From the NCBI RefSeq assembly GCF_012912105.1, contig NZ_QMEA01000017.1, positions 34,853 through 98,852 of the forward strand: a DNA stretch of 64,000 bases, in the 5' to 3' direction. Position numbers and translations under genes: made by a program. Shown piece after piece: positions 56,048 through 64,000 of this stretch (its first letter is position 1; each line of letters opens with the position of its first letter). Under the pieces are notes generated by a model that was not told the origin of the DNA, ran no database searches, and was given only the letters and a program-made list of their open reading frames with translations. The DNA is from Brasilonema sp. UFV-L1. GTDB taxonomy: Bacteria; Cyanobacteriota; Cyanobacteriia; Cyanobacteriales; Nostocaceae.

Positions 56048-56095
56048 TGTTTGTTTCTCCAAAATTAAGCTGATATTTGATTAACTTGATTAACA

Positions 56096-56117
56096 GACGT
56101 AGCACGCTACATCTCTA
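56096..56117 (-). terminator. Imperfect hairpin between the two HLIP genes
   Basis: AGACGTAGC-ACG-CTACATCTCT, a mutated copy of the hairpin at 55797-55822. Its repetition beside each gene supports a duplication that included the 3' region. Confidence 0.45.
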
Positions 56118-56128
56118 CAAAATTTAGA

Positions 56129-56332
56129 TTAGTATCCGATGAAGTGCAGAACATCACGCAGGACACTGTAGCCAGCCAAATCCCAAAGTAGATAGGCAAG
56201 AAAACCAATCATTGCCAATCGACCATTCCACAGTTCTGCTTGGGGATTTAAACCAAATAGAAAGGCATTGCGGTCTTTGCCGTTGTATTCTGTAGCAACT
56301 GGTGGCAAATTTGTACTAGGACGAGTTTCCAT
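56129..56332 (-). CDS. High-light-inducible protein (HLIP), tandem copy
   Basis: 67 residues, METRPSTNLPP start, same ELWNGRLAMIGFLAYLLWDL helix and the ending LRDVLHFIGY. ATG 56332 has AAGGA upstream; the frame continues up to 56416 but that part has no HLIP character. Lies 81 bases upstream of the other HLIP gene on the same strand, so the two could be co-transcribed. The nucleotide similarity over the C-terminal half points to recent duplication or gene conversion. Confidence 0.9.
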   Translation of the reverse strand: METRPSTNLPPVATEYNGKDRNAFLFGLNPQAELWNGRLAMIGFLAYLLWDLAGYSVLRDVLHFIGY

Positions 56333-56945
56333 TTTTTTTCCTTGTTCAAGTTCAGTTTGTGTCTTGACTTCAATGTAGCTATTTACAACTCTGCTGCTTT
56401 CTGTCATTGGGTACAAACCATCTGCACCTCTTGTGGACGATTATGACAACGATGTTTTCTTAAATAAATCCACCTAGAGATGGTGCAAAAAAAGTTTTTG
56501 TAAAAAAATGTTACAAAAGTAACGAATAAGCTGGTTTTGACGCATTAGGCGAAGAGAAAAACAGCAAAGCTGAGGTGTTGATCGTCAAGCCCCCTCGTTT
56601 ACGCGTGGTAAATAAGGCTGGCTGTTTTTCTAAGCCGGAACCTCGTGACCTGTGGGACTTTGTAAAAACTGAGCAAAATAGCAAAATATATGAGTGCCAG
56701 TTTTGAATCGGTGTGGTTAAAAGTGCTTGGTAGAAAGAGATAGCATGGGCAGAGCAAATATTGCTTGCTCATGATCATCAAAGAGAGATTAGCTCGGAAT
56801 TTGACTTTTCACGGCATCTTTTTAACTTTTGCGATACGCACATGCGATTAGCCTCCGGCTGATCGCATTCAAAACGACCTTCCCAAACCATGATTTTTTC
56901 GTCCGAGATTCCATTAATTCAATACCAATGATCATTGGATTGGTC

Positions 56946-57164
56946 TTGACCGTTACAAAAGAGTCTAATCACATTTTTACTCAATGGGCTGGACAAGAAC
57001 GAGTTGAAATGTTTCCAGAGTCCTCAACAAAGTTTTTTTTGAAGGTGATAAACGCTCAACGCACATTCGTAGTAGATGAGACAGGCAGGGCATCACGTGT
57101 CATCCTACATCAAGGTGGACTAGATCGGGGTGGAGGAGAGTGTATGGCAACTAGAGTGAATTAG
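56946..57164 (+). pseudogene. Remnant of a beta-lactamase-like/DUF3471 serine hydrolase C-terminus
   Basis: The translated stretch reads LTVTKESNHIFTQWAGQERVE, then MFPESSTKFFLKVINAQRTF and VDETGRASRVILHQGG, which matches the small C-terminal domain often found after serine beta-lactamase-like hydrolases (L-T-x-Q-G-Q, then P-x-S-x-x-x-F-F, then F-x-x-D-x-x-G-x-V-x-x-x-x-x-x-Q-x-G). The catalytic domain is absent and there is no proper start, so it is a leftover fragment. Confidence 0.6.
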
Positions 57165-57558
57165 AGGTATGTTTTGCTTGAACTCTCCACGCTTTGAAAA
57201 ACGTAGATTCTGAACTGTTGTTGCTACGCCGATTAGAAATCGGACTACGCAACGTTGTTCTGCCCCAAAGGGGCTTTGACTGGTTCAAACAGTCCTACCC
57301 GCCTCGACCTATTTCTAGGCTGTGCGGCTACTTTGGTATCTTCCAACCGTGAAGCGTAGCGGTTCCTCTTAGGAACTAGATTTTACGTGTTGACGGCTCA
57401 AAAAAGACTTTTCAACACAACCCCATATCTATGCGCCAAGGGCGCACGCTACGCTAACAATTGTCGTGGTTCAGACGTTTAGCACACACGTTTTTATTAT
57501 TTGGAGTTTTTCATCCAGTGGTGTTAAACTAATCCTATATTAACACTTATATGGGATT
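57165..57558. other. Decayed region, no gene recognised
   Basis: Contains GATTAGAAATCGGACTACG, CCCCAAAGGGG and GCGTAGCG-type palindromes and stops in all frames. It may be the remains of a mobile element. No intact feature. Confidence 0.35.
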
Positions 57559-57696
57559 ATGCAGCGTTACAATCTTCGATTATCCGATAAAGAGTATGAA
57601 GATTTGAAGAAAAAGTCTGCTTCTACAGAAAGGTCAATCAATGACCTTATTCGCGAAGCTATCCGCCAATACCTAGAAACAGAAACGCCGGGTTAA
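57559..57696 (+). CDS. Small ribbon-helix-helix (CopG/Arc-like) protein
   Basis: 45 residues starting MQRYNLRLSDKEYEDLKKKS and ending LETETPG. The pattern of a beta-strand (RYNLRLS), then a helix (DKEYEDLKKKSA), turn (TERSIN) and second helix (DLIREAIRQYLE) is the RHH DNA-binding fold found in CopG-type antitoxins and in small regulators of mobile elements. No toxin gene follows. Found by reading codons directly; it is a short but convincing frame. Confidence 0.7.
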   Translation: MQRYNLRLSDKEYEDLKKKSASTERSINDLIREAIRQYLETETPG

Positions 57697-57740
57697 AACC
57701 CGTCGAGTCGGATTTCATCCCCCCGAGGGTCTTACACGTA

Positions 57741-57817
57741 AAAAATTAGCCAGCCTTCCTGGTTGATCTGTCGGCGAAGTCGGGTACTCGTGATGTAAAT
57801 AAGGCTGGCTAATTTTT
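57741..57817. mobile_element. Palindromic element with 17-bp perfect arms
   Basis: AAAAATTAGCCAGCCTT (57741-57757) and its exact complement (57801-57817) flank a 43-base core. Half of a related unit (AATAAGGCTGGCTGTTTTTC) lies at 56611-56630. Located 45 bases after the ribbon-helix-helix gene; it may terminate it or be a MITE. From 57818 to 58222 no gene is seen. Confidence 0.6.
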
Positions 57818-58222
57818 CGGGGACAATGCGTCTCCCGCGCATGGTAGGGGTTCTCATCCTCCCGCTTGCAGCCCGATAGAATATCATATGAGTAATAAGC
57901 CTATCAATCCTCACAAAATTTTTGTAAAAATTGAAGGAATCAGAATAGGAAATAAGACAAAAAAGTCAAGAGTGAAAATTCGGAATTTTTCTTTGACACT
58001 AGAAGATTCACGCAATTGAATAGGTAGAAAAACTTCTATCTCACGCTGTAGCAAGCTTTCAAACCTTGGAGGGATGCTGAAAGTACTATAATTCCAGCAT
58101 TCTATGCTCATGAGTTGGGTATTTATGATAGATACAAAATTTACTGTATTATGACAAATACAAAATTTACTCTCATGTAACTTTCATCGCCACCAACTTG
58201 AGCTACAGAGGAAGAAATTAGG

Positions 58223-61200
58223 ATGTTTCAGAGTACGCACATCACACTGGCATTATACAGGTCACTTTTTTGGGTGGCACAAATTGATAACCAGCCAACA
58301 AATGCTAACCAGTCATATTTACCTGGATTAGGGCCACACTTTTTCTTCGCTTTAATCTCTGGTGTGATCCTGGCTTTTGCCATACAATTAGTTCTCACAA
58401 ATCTCTCCGTTGCTGCAGGTATTTCCTACTTGGGTCGTCCATCAGATTCAAATGGAGGTCATGGAGAGGTTGAAAGTTTCGGCGGTACCATTCGCAAAAT
58501 AGGTACAGCAGTAGGACTATGGACATTAATAACTGTAACGATCGCACTTGCTATTGCTTGTTTTTTAGCGGTAAGACTTAGTATTTTTGGAAATTGGTCT
58601 CCTGTACAAGGAGCAATTCTTGGGTTGGTGATTTGGGGAGCGTACTTCTTGCTGCTGGTGTGGGTGAGTTCAACCACGGTGGGTTCTTTAATTGGCTCGT
58701 TAGTCAACACAGCAACTTCTGGCTTACAAGCGATTATGGGAACTGCGACGGCTGCGTTGGGGGCAAAAGCTGTCAATCAGCAAGTTGTCGCAACAGCTGA
58801 GGCTGCTGCTGCTGCTGTACGTCGGGAATTAGGCAGTGCTATAGACCCCGGCACGCTTCGAGATAAAGTCGAAGATTACTTGGAAATGGTGCGTCCACCA
58901 GAACTCGATATATCTAAGATTCGGGGCGAATTTGAAAGCTTACTAAACGATCCGCAACTGAAGGCGATCGCCGGTAGTCCAGATCTAAGCAATATAGATC
59001 GCCAGAAGTTTGTGGAATTAATCAGCAGTCGCACTGACCTTTCCAAGCGAGAAATCAACCGTATTGCTGACACACTGTATAGCGTTTGGCAACAGGTGGT
59101 CGGTCAACAACAACCAATGCCAGACCGTTTGGGAGAATTGGTTAATTATCTCAAGTCATTGCCACCCGGACAAACCAGAACTGATGAACTCAACGCCAAA
59201 CTGGATCAACTGATGGTCCAAATGCGGTCTGCAAAAGAAGCTGACCAAAGGGCAGCTCAAGAAACCGCCCCAGGTCCAATTCAACGGACAATTCAGCAGG
59301 CAATCACAACCTTAACCGGTGTGGCGTTGGGGCGAACCGATTTATCAGACTTGGATGTCGAAAAAATTCTCGCTGCCTTGACAAATGCTAAAGATAAACT
59401 TACCCAACAAGCAGATAAGCTGGGTCTTCCTACACCAAAACAGCCTTACACTCCCATTCGTGCTGATGTAGAAAATTACTTACTTAACACATACGCTTGG
59501 CAACTCGGTTCAGAAAAAGTTACCCAAGAATTTCGTGAGGTTATTTACGATCCAGCCGCAGATCCAGGAACAGTACGACGAGAGTTAGAGCGACTTTCTC
59601 GGAGTGATTTTGTTAAAATCCTGAAAACTAGAGGTCTACTGACTCAAACAGAAATTCAGCGCATTGCAAATCAGTTGGAATTGATCCGCCAAGACGTGTT
59701 GATTGCGGTCACTGCAGAAGAAGAAAGAGAGATAGTACAAGACTTGCAACGCCGAGTCGAAAGCTATCTACTTGTGACCCCCAAGTCAGACTTAAGTGTA
59801 GAAGGCATTCATCGGGATTTCAAGCCTCTGTTGGAAGATTCAGATGCAGATTATGAAACTCTTTCTCGCCGACTTGCTCAGTTTGACCGTCAGGAAATGC
59901 GGGAAATCCTGCTAGAACGCAATGATATTTATCCAGAAGAAGCAGACACAATCCTTGACCAGTTAGAAAAACAGCGTGATCAAGTCTTAGTCGAATCCAA
60001 AGGAATTGCAGAGCAGGCAAAATATCAAGCTGAATCGTTGTGGTTGAATTTACAATCTTACCTGCGGAACACAGGCAAAGAAGAACTTAACCCTGACGGT
60101 ATCCGCGCTGACCTCACAAGACTTTTAGATGACCCACAAGCAGGATTTGCAGCAATGAGAGCGCGGTTGTCTCGTTTTGATCGTGATACATTAGTGAAAT
60201 TACTGAGTCAGCGGCAAGACTTGAGCGAAGACCAAGCGAATCAAATCTTGGACAATGTTGAGGAAAACTGGAGTAACATTCGCTATGCACCAAGAACTGT
60301 CGTAGATAAAGCTAAAGAACAGTACGACTCCGTAACGACCACAATTGCAGATTATCTGCGGAACACGGGTAAACAAGAACTCAACCCTGAAGGAATTCAG
60401 CGGGATTTGAATACACTGTTCCAAAATCCAAAAGAAGGCGTCGTCTCACTGCGTCGTCGGTTGTCACAGGTTGATAGAGATACCTTAGTCAAGTTGCTCA
60501 GTCAACGTCAGGACTTGAGTGAAGAGCAAGTCAATCAAGTTATTGATTCTGTGCAAACTTCGATTCGCAACATCATACATACACCTCGTCGCCTAGCCAC
60601 CCGAACTCAGCAAAGAGTACAAACTTTCCAAGCATATTTGGAAGAGTACCTACGCAGGAGTGGCAAAGATGAACTCAATCCAGAAGGTATTAAGCGCGAC
60701 CTCAATCTGTTGCTGCATGATCCACAAGTGGGAATAGAAAGTATAGGCGATCGCCTTTCCCAATTTGACCGTTCCACCATCATCACCCTGCTGAAGCTGC
60801 GGGAAGACTTGAGTGATGAGGAAGCCGCAAGAATTGCAGATACAATGATATCAGTGCGTGAGCAGGTTGTGGAACAAGTGCGGGGTATCCAGCGGCGCAT
60901 TCAAGATGTGGTTGATGGAGTTTTTGGTCGCATTCGCAACTACCTCAACTCTTTAGAGCGTCCGGAACTCAACTACGATAGCATTAAGCGTGATGTTCGC
61001 ACATTGTTTGATGACCCACAAGCAGGGTTTGATGCGTTGCGCGATCGCCTATCTTCTTTCAATCGCGATACCCTAGTCGCAGTTTTGAGTTCCCGTGAGG
61101 ATATCTCCCAAGAAGACGCTAACCGTATTATCGACCAAGTTGAACGAGCACGAAACAACGTACTGCAACGGGCAGAACGCATCCAGCAGGAAGCACAGCG

Positions 61201-61354
61201 ACGTTTAGAAGAAGTGAAACTTCAAGCACAACGCCAAGCCGAAGAAACACGCAAAGCTGCTGCATCTGCGGCCTGGTGGCTCTTTACCACAGCAGTCGTT
61301 TCAGGAATTTTTTCCGCTGTTGGAGGAGCCGTTGCTATACTTTTGCTAGTATAA
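58223..61354 (+). CDS. Large membrane protein with seven internal repeats, unknown function
   Basis: 1043 residues. The N-terminus has about three membrane helices (FALISGVILAFAIQLVLTNL, then GLWTLITVTIALAIACFLAV, then GLVIWGAYFLLLVWVSS) and one more at the C-terminus (WWLFTTAVVSGIFSAVGGAV). Between them are seven repeats of about 80-110 residues with the pattern YLRNTGKEELNPDGIRADLT, then LLDDPQAGF, RLSRFDRDTLVKLLSQRQDL and S-E-x-x-A-N-x-I-L. The repeats look all-helical, and the last 50 residues are coiled coil (RIQQEAQRRLEEVKLQAQRQ). Not recognised as a known family; a scaffold or membrane-shaping role is only a guess. GAGGAAG precedes the ATG. Confidence 0.8.
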   Translation: MFQSTHITLALYRSLFWVAQIDNQPTNANQSYLPGLGPHFFFALISGVILAFAIQLVLTNLSVAAGISYLGRPSDSNGGHGEVESFGGTIRKIGTAVGLWTLITVTIALAIACFLAVRLSIFGNWSPVQGAILGLVIWGAYFLLLVWVSSTTVGSLIGSLVNTATSGLQAIMGTATAALGAKAVNQQVVATAEAAAAAVRRELGSAIDPGTLRDKVEDYLEMVRPPELDISKIRGEFESLLNDPQLKAIAGSPDLSNIDRQKFVELISSRTDLSKREINRIADTLYSVWQQVVGQQQPMPDRLGELVNYLKSLPPGQTRTDELNAKLDQLMVQMRSAKEADQRAAQETAPGPIQRTIQQAITTLTGVALGRTDLSDLDVEKILAALTNAKDKLTQQADKLGLPTPKQPYTPIRADVENYLLNTYAWQLGSEKVTQEFREVIYDPAADPGTVRRELERLSRSDFVKILKTRGLLTQTEIQRIANQLELIRQDVLIAVTAEEEREIVQDLQRRVESYLLVTPKSDLSVEGIHRDFKPLLEDSDADYETLSRRLAQFDRQEMREILLERNDIYPEEADTILDQLEKQRDQVLVESKGIAEQAKYQAESLWLNLQSYLRNTGKEELNPDGIRADLTRLLDDPQAGFAAMRARLSRFDRDTLVKLLSQRQDLSEDQANQILDNVEENWSNIRYAPRTVVDKAKEQYDSVTTTIADYLRNTGKQELNPEGIQRDLNTLFQNPKEGVVSLRRRLSQVDRDTLVKLLSQRQDLSEEQVNQVIDSVQTSIRNIIHTPRRLATRTQQRVQTFQAYLEEYLRRSGKDELNPEGIKRDLNLLLHDPQVGIESIGDRLSQFDRSTIITLLKLREDLSDEEAARIADTMISVREQVVEQVRGIQRRIQDVVDGVFGRIRNYLNSLERPELNYDSIKRDVRTLFDDPQAGFDALRDRLSSFNRDTLVAVLSSREDISQEDANRIIDQVERARNNVLQRAERIQQEAQRRLEEVKLQAQRQAEETRKAAASAAWWLFTTAVVSGIFSAVGGAVAILLLV

Positions 61355-61383
61355 TTTGATATCTTATCTTCCTGTCCTATTCC

Positions 61384-61411
61384 AGCCTCTCATGATGTGA
61401 GAGGCTTTTTT
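61384..61411 (+). terminator. Rho-independent terminator
   Basis: AGCCTCTCA / TGAGAGGCT stem followed by six T, 30 bases after the repeat protein gene. Confidence 0.85.
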
Positions 61412-61600
61412 GTTGAGGAGAAGTAGTTGCCCGTTGTTTATATGTGATTCATTTTTTTGACGAATTATTTAGGATTGCGATATTAAATCTTTATATCCTT
61501 AGACTTACGCAGGAATACAGTTAACTGGTATTGTTTTGCCTAAAAAAGTTGTAACTATATAGTATAAATCAACTATGTAGCATAAATAAAGTTCATCACC

Positions 61601-62941
61601 ATGAGTTTTCATGTAGAAGTTGCTATTGTGGGTGCAGGTATTTCTGGTTTGAGTGCAGCTTGGCAATTGTATAAATTAGGAGTTGAATCTCTAGTTGTAC
61701 TAGAAGCCAATTCACGAGTAGGCGGACGGACTCTCAATTATCCTCTTGTGTCAGGGGGTTATGTTGAACAAGGTGGTACATGGGCAGGTCCTACCCAAAC
61801 TGCTTTGCTGAATCTAGCAAAAGAAATGGAGGTTTCTATCAAAAAAGGAAAGCTTGAAGGTCAGACACTTTATGGTTTCCGCCAGAAATGGACTATGCTA
61901 GAAGTCTCTCCAACATTAGAATCAGACATTGCTCAAAAAGATTTCGCTCAAGCGATGACAACGTTTGAGGCTTTATGCCGTACTGTTCCAGTAGAAGCTC
62001 CTTGGCAAGCTCCGAATGGAAAGGGTTTAGACTCTATGACAATGGGAACTTGGATTGAGCAGAATACAAGCACTGATGAAGCACGGGCTTGGTTTGAGGG
62101 GTGTGTACGGCAAATTCTCAGTGGTGATCCAAACAAAGTTTCGCTTTTATGGATGCTTCATTTTGTTCATACCGCAGGATTCAATGATTTGTTAGAGACT
62201 GCTGAAGATTTTTGTTTTGTTGGTGGAGCACAACAGATTTCCTTAAATATTGCAGAACGCTTAGGGAAACGGGTTTTACTAAATGCGCCTGTTACTAAAA
62301 TATCAGGTTATGATGGCTCCTGTGTTGAGCTGGTTTATGAACATGGAATTGTGTTTGCTCAACAAGTTATTGTGGCGATGATGCCCAAAGCTGTTGCTCG
62401 TATCCAATTTGACCCTCCTCTTCCTCCGATTCACCATCAACTGATTGCAGAGTGGGAGACGATGAGTTGGATTAAATTTCATGCCATCTATGAAAAACCT
62501 TGGTGGCAAAGTGAAATCATCAGTGGTCACTTTCTCAGTATCGATACCAAAATTGAGGTGTTGGATATCTCGCCGGAAGATGGAAGTAAAGGTGTTATTG
62601 TTGGATTGTTAGCTCCCGATTACACAACCTTACTGAAGTCGGAACGCCAAGAGTTGTGCCTTGCATTTTTGAGAGAAACTTTTGGTGAAACAACACAACA
62701 ACCATTGGAGTGGGTAGAATTCGATTGGAATCATCAACCTTGGACAGGTGGATGCATTTCTGTCTTACCACCTGGTTTACTCACGACTGCTGGTTCTGCT
62801 CTCCGTAGTCCAGTCGGTCGAATTCATTGGGCTGGTACGGAACGCTCTAGTATTTGGGTCAATTACATAGAAGGTGCTATTCGCGCTGGGCAAAAGGCTG
62901 CTGATGATGTTATTGCTAAGCTAAACTCAGTTTCAACCTAG
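61601..62941 (+). CDS. Flavin-containing amine oxidase family protein
   Basis: 446 residues. N-terminal FAD-binding VAIVGAGISGLSAAWQLYKL, then LEANSRVGGRTL, the second dinucleotide motif of monoamine oxidases. Near the end is the C-terminal FAD motif GRIHWAGTERSSIWVNYIEG. The covalent-flavin Cys of mammalian MAO is absent (the usual SGGCY-type site is not seen), as in most bacterial members. Substrate (amine, amino acid or carotenoid-like compound) is not predictable. Stands alone. Confidence 0.87.
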   Translation: MSFHVEVAIVGAGISGLSAAWQLYKLGVESLVVLEANSRVGGRTLNYPLVSGGYVEQGGTWAGPTQTALLNLAKEMEVSIKKGKLEGQTLYGFRQKWTMLEVSPTLESDIAQKDFAQAMTTFEALCRTVPVEAPWQAPNGKGLDSMTMGTWIEQNTSTDEARAWFEGCVRQILSGDPNKVSLLWMLHFVHTAGFNDLLETAEDFCFVGGAQQISLNIAERLGKRVLLNAPVTKISGYDGSCVELVYEHGIVFAQQVIVAMMPKAVARIQFDPPLPPIHHQLIAEWETMSWIKFHAIYEKPWWQSEIISGHFLSIDTKIEVLDISPEDGSKGVIVGLLAPDYTTLLKSERQELCLAFLRETFGETTQQPLEWVEFDWNHQPWTGGCISVLPPGLLTTAGSALRSPVGRIHWAGTERSSIWVNYIEGAIRAGQKAADDVIAKLNSVST

Positions 62942-63208
62942 TTTTGAATTGCTTAAGCCTCCTCACATTAGGGACTTCCAAATAAAAAAAGATTCAATTG
63001 CTCACAAGGTAAGGAGAACAAGGGGCAAGAAGTCGTGGTGAATGCAGTAGCAGTGATCATTTATTTTTTGGAATTTCCTTAAAATACGTTTCTATGGAAA
63101 AAAAAGAATGTGAATAAATCCCTAAATTTTCAGGTACGGTAGGGTTGTAAATGTCACAAATTATAACTATCATTTCAGTATTTGGTAGTTAATTAATGGA
63201 GTTGAGTT

Positions 63209-63940
63209 ATGGTGTTTTGGAAAAACAATACAGATTTGCCCAAGTCCTATAGAGGCTGGAATATACTTATGGATCATGAGCAAAACTGTACAGAAGCTGA
63301 GCGTACCGACTCTGCGAAAAAAGTACTGAAGTGGGTGCAAGATTACATGTCCGTAGACACTGTTACCCTCCTTGTGCCCATAGACCAACAGAATTTGGCT
63401 GTATACGCTACCATTGGGCTTGAAGAGGAAATTGAACAACAGATCCGGATTCCAATAGGACAGGGCATTGCTGGTCAGATCGCCGCGAAGATGGAACCAA
63501 TGATAGTTAATGATTTATCGCAAGTCGAGATTTTCAGCCATATTTTGCGTCAGAAGAATCTGCGATCGCTCTTAGGCATCCCCTTACCTCTTGAACAGGG
63601 CATAGTAGGAGTTCTACATGTTGGTAAATTTCAGTCTCACCAATTTGGCGAGCAAGATGTGCAGCAACTGCAAATCATTGCTCATCAACTTGGGATGATG
63701 ATAACAAATCCAGAACTTTTGAATTTTGGGTGGGGCTATAACAACCAGGAACGTTCTTTAGAGGTTTTTGGCTTCAGGACACATGCTTCTTACCTTAAGA
63801 CCATACATCGAATTTTTACGTTTCATCTGTGTAGCTTTGGGGCAAAACTTCTTACAAAAGCAGGATTTGCAGAAATTCGAGAGTATTCAGGTAGGCAAAA
63901 ACACAATATTAAGACTGTGTTTAGCTCTGAGTGTGTTTAG
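63209..63940 (+). CDS. GAF domain protein
   Basis: 243 residues. A GAF domain covers about residues 30-170: VKWVQDYMSVDTVTLLVPID-like opening, RIPIGQGIAGQIAAKMEPMIV, LRSLLGIPLPLEQGIVGVLH, FGEQDVQQLQIIAHQLGMMI. No chromophore-binding Cys is evident, so a small-molecule sensor is likelier than a bilin protein. The last 70 residues (after NPELLNFGWG) match nothing I know, and another frame is open from 63768, so the C-terminus may be frameshifted or degraded. GGAG lies seven bases before the ATG. Confidence 0.72.
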   Translation: MVFWKNNTDLPKSYRGWNILMDHEQNCTEAERTDSAKKVLKWVQDYMSVDTVTLLVPIDQQNLAVYATIGLEEEIEQQIRIPIGQGIAGQIAAKMEPMIVNDLSQVEIFSHILRQKNLRSLLGIPLPLEQGIVGVLHVGKFQSHQFGEQDVQQLQIIAHQLGMMITNPELLNFGWGYNNQERSLEVFGFRTHASYLKTIHRIFTFHLCSFGAKLLTKAGFAEIREYSGRQKHNIKTVFSSECV

Positions 63941-64000
63941 CCCTATGAGGAGTACACGAAACGGAGTAATCCGTAATAAGTCGTAGTAATTCGGCTTACT

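Noticed and set aside
57165..57558. IS200/IS605 element end
   Set aside because: Some hairpins resemble such ends, but no transposase or TnpB fragment could be read, so only a decayed region is reported.
57559..57696. Toxin-antitoxin pair
   Set aside because: The ribbon-helix-helix protein looks like an antitoxin, but no toxin-like frame is found on either side.
57732..57914. A 60-residue minus-strand frame
   Set aside because: It is produced by the palindromic element at 57741-57817 and has no family resemblance.

Overview
The window is chromosomal DNA from a filamentous, probably nitrogen-fixing cyanobacterium. The evidence is phytoene synthase, an atypical photosystem II D1 protein, two high-light-inducible proteins (HLIPs), nitrogenase iron protein, an AMIN-domain TonB receptor, an orthocaspase homologue, many HIP1 octamers (GCGATCGC), and many short tandem repeats and small palindromic elements. 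No rRNA, phage, CRISPR array or intact insertion sequence was recognised. The species cannot be named from this sequence alone.

Layout. 1-5 kb: the end of crtB, tRNA-Ser(GCU), an amino-acid-type ABC binding lipoprotein, an outer-membrane-like protein and about 1 kb without genes. 4.2-21.7 kb: an exopolysaccharide locus of Wzx/Wzy type. It has a WecG/TagA glycosyltransferase, a leftward block (glycosyltransferases, a GH5 glycanase, an O-antigen ligase/polymerase), a rightward block (Wzc-like kinase/co-polymerase, Wzx-like flippase, GT2), then a class A beta-lactamase-like hydrolase, an NlpC/P60 peptidase and another GT2. 21.8-25.1 kb: a leftward operon of unknown role, with a luciferase-like monooxygenase, small unknown proteins and a shortened HsdR-like protein that lacks the nuclease E-x-K.

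25.2-37 kb is the most unusual part. A sulfite-oxidase-fold secreted protein and a TonB receptor run rightward. A TiaS-like protein, a polytopic membrane protein and a Mop (molbindin) protein run leftward towards them. The promoter regions of both groups carry perfect copies of the same 17-bp palindrome, TACCAA-N5-TTGGTA, two in front of the first and one in front of the second. Next come a nifE fragment, a stand-alone nifH with a longer tail, an XRE regulator with a periplasmic-binding-like sensor domain, and a D1 protein lacking several ligands of the oxygen-evolving manganese cluster (sentinel/rogue D1 type). Copies of one hairpin element lie inside the TonB receptor gene, between nifH and the nifE fragment, and upstream of the D1 gene. 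My inference is a metal-linked (molybdenum or vanadium) and nitrogenase-linked accessory island; its function is unproven.

37-49 kb is mostly housekeeping: pgsA, aspartate ammonia-lyase, a DUF362 protein, a SPOR protein, mnmA, sat, and a pseudo-orthocaspase whose His-Cys dyad is replaced by Tyr-Ser. 49-56 kb: a c-di-AMP (ydaO/yuaA) riboswitch leads a NitT/TauT-type ABC transporter (permease, binding protein, ATPase), followed by a UspA protein, an SLC13/ArsB-type permease and two tandem HLIPs. 56-64 kb: a decayed region with a pseudogene fragment and a small ribbon-helix-helix protein, a 1043-residue membrane protein with seven internal repeats, a flavin amine oxidase and a GAF protein.
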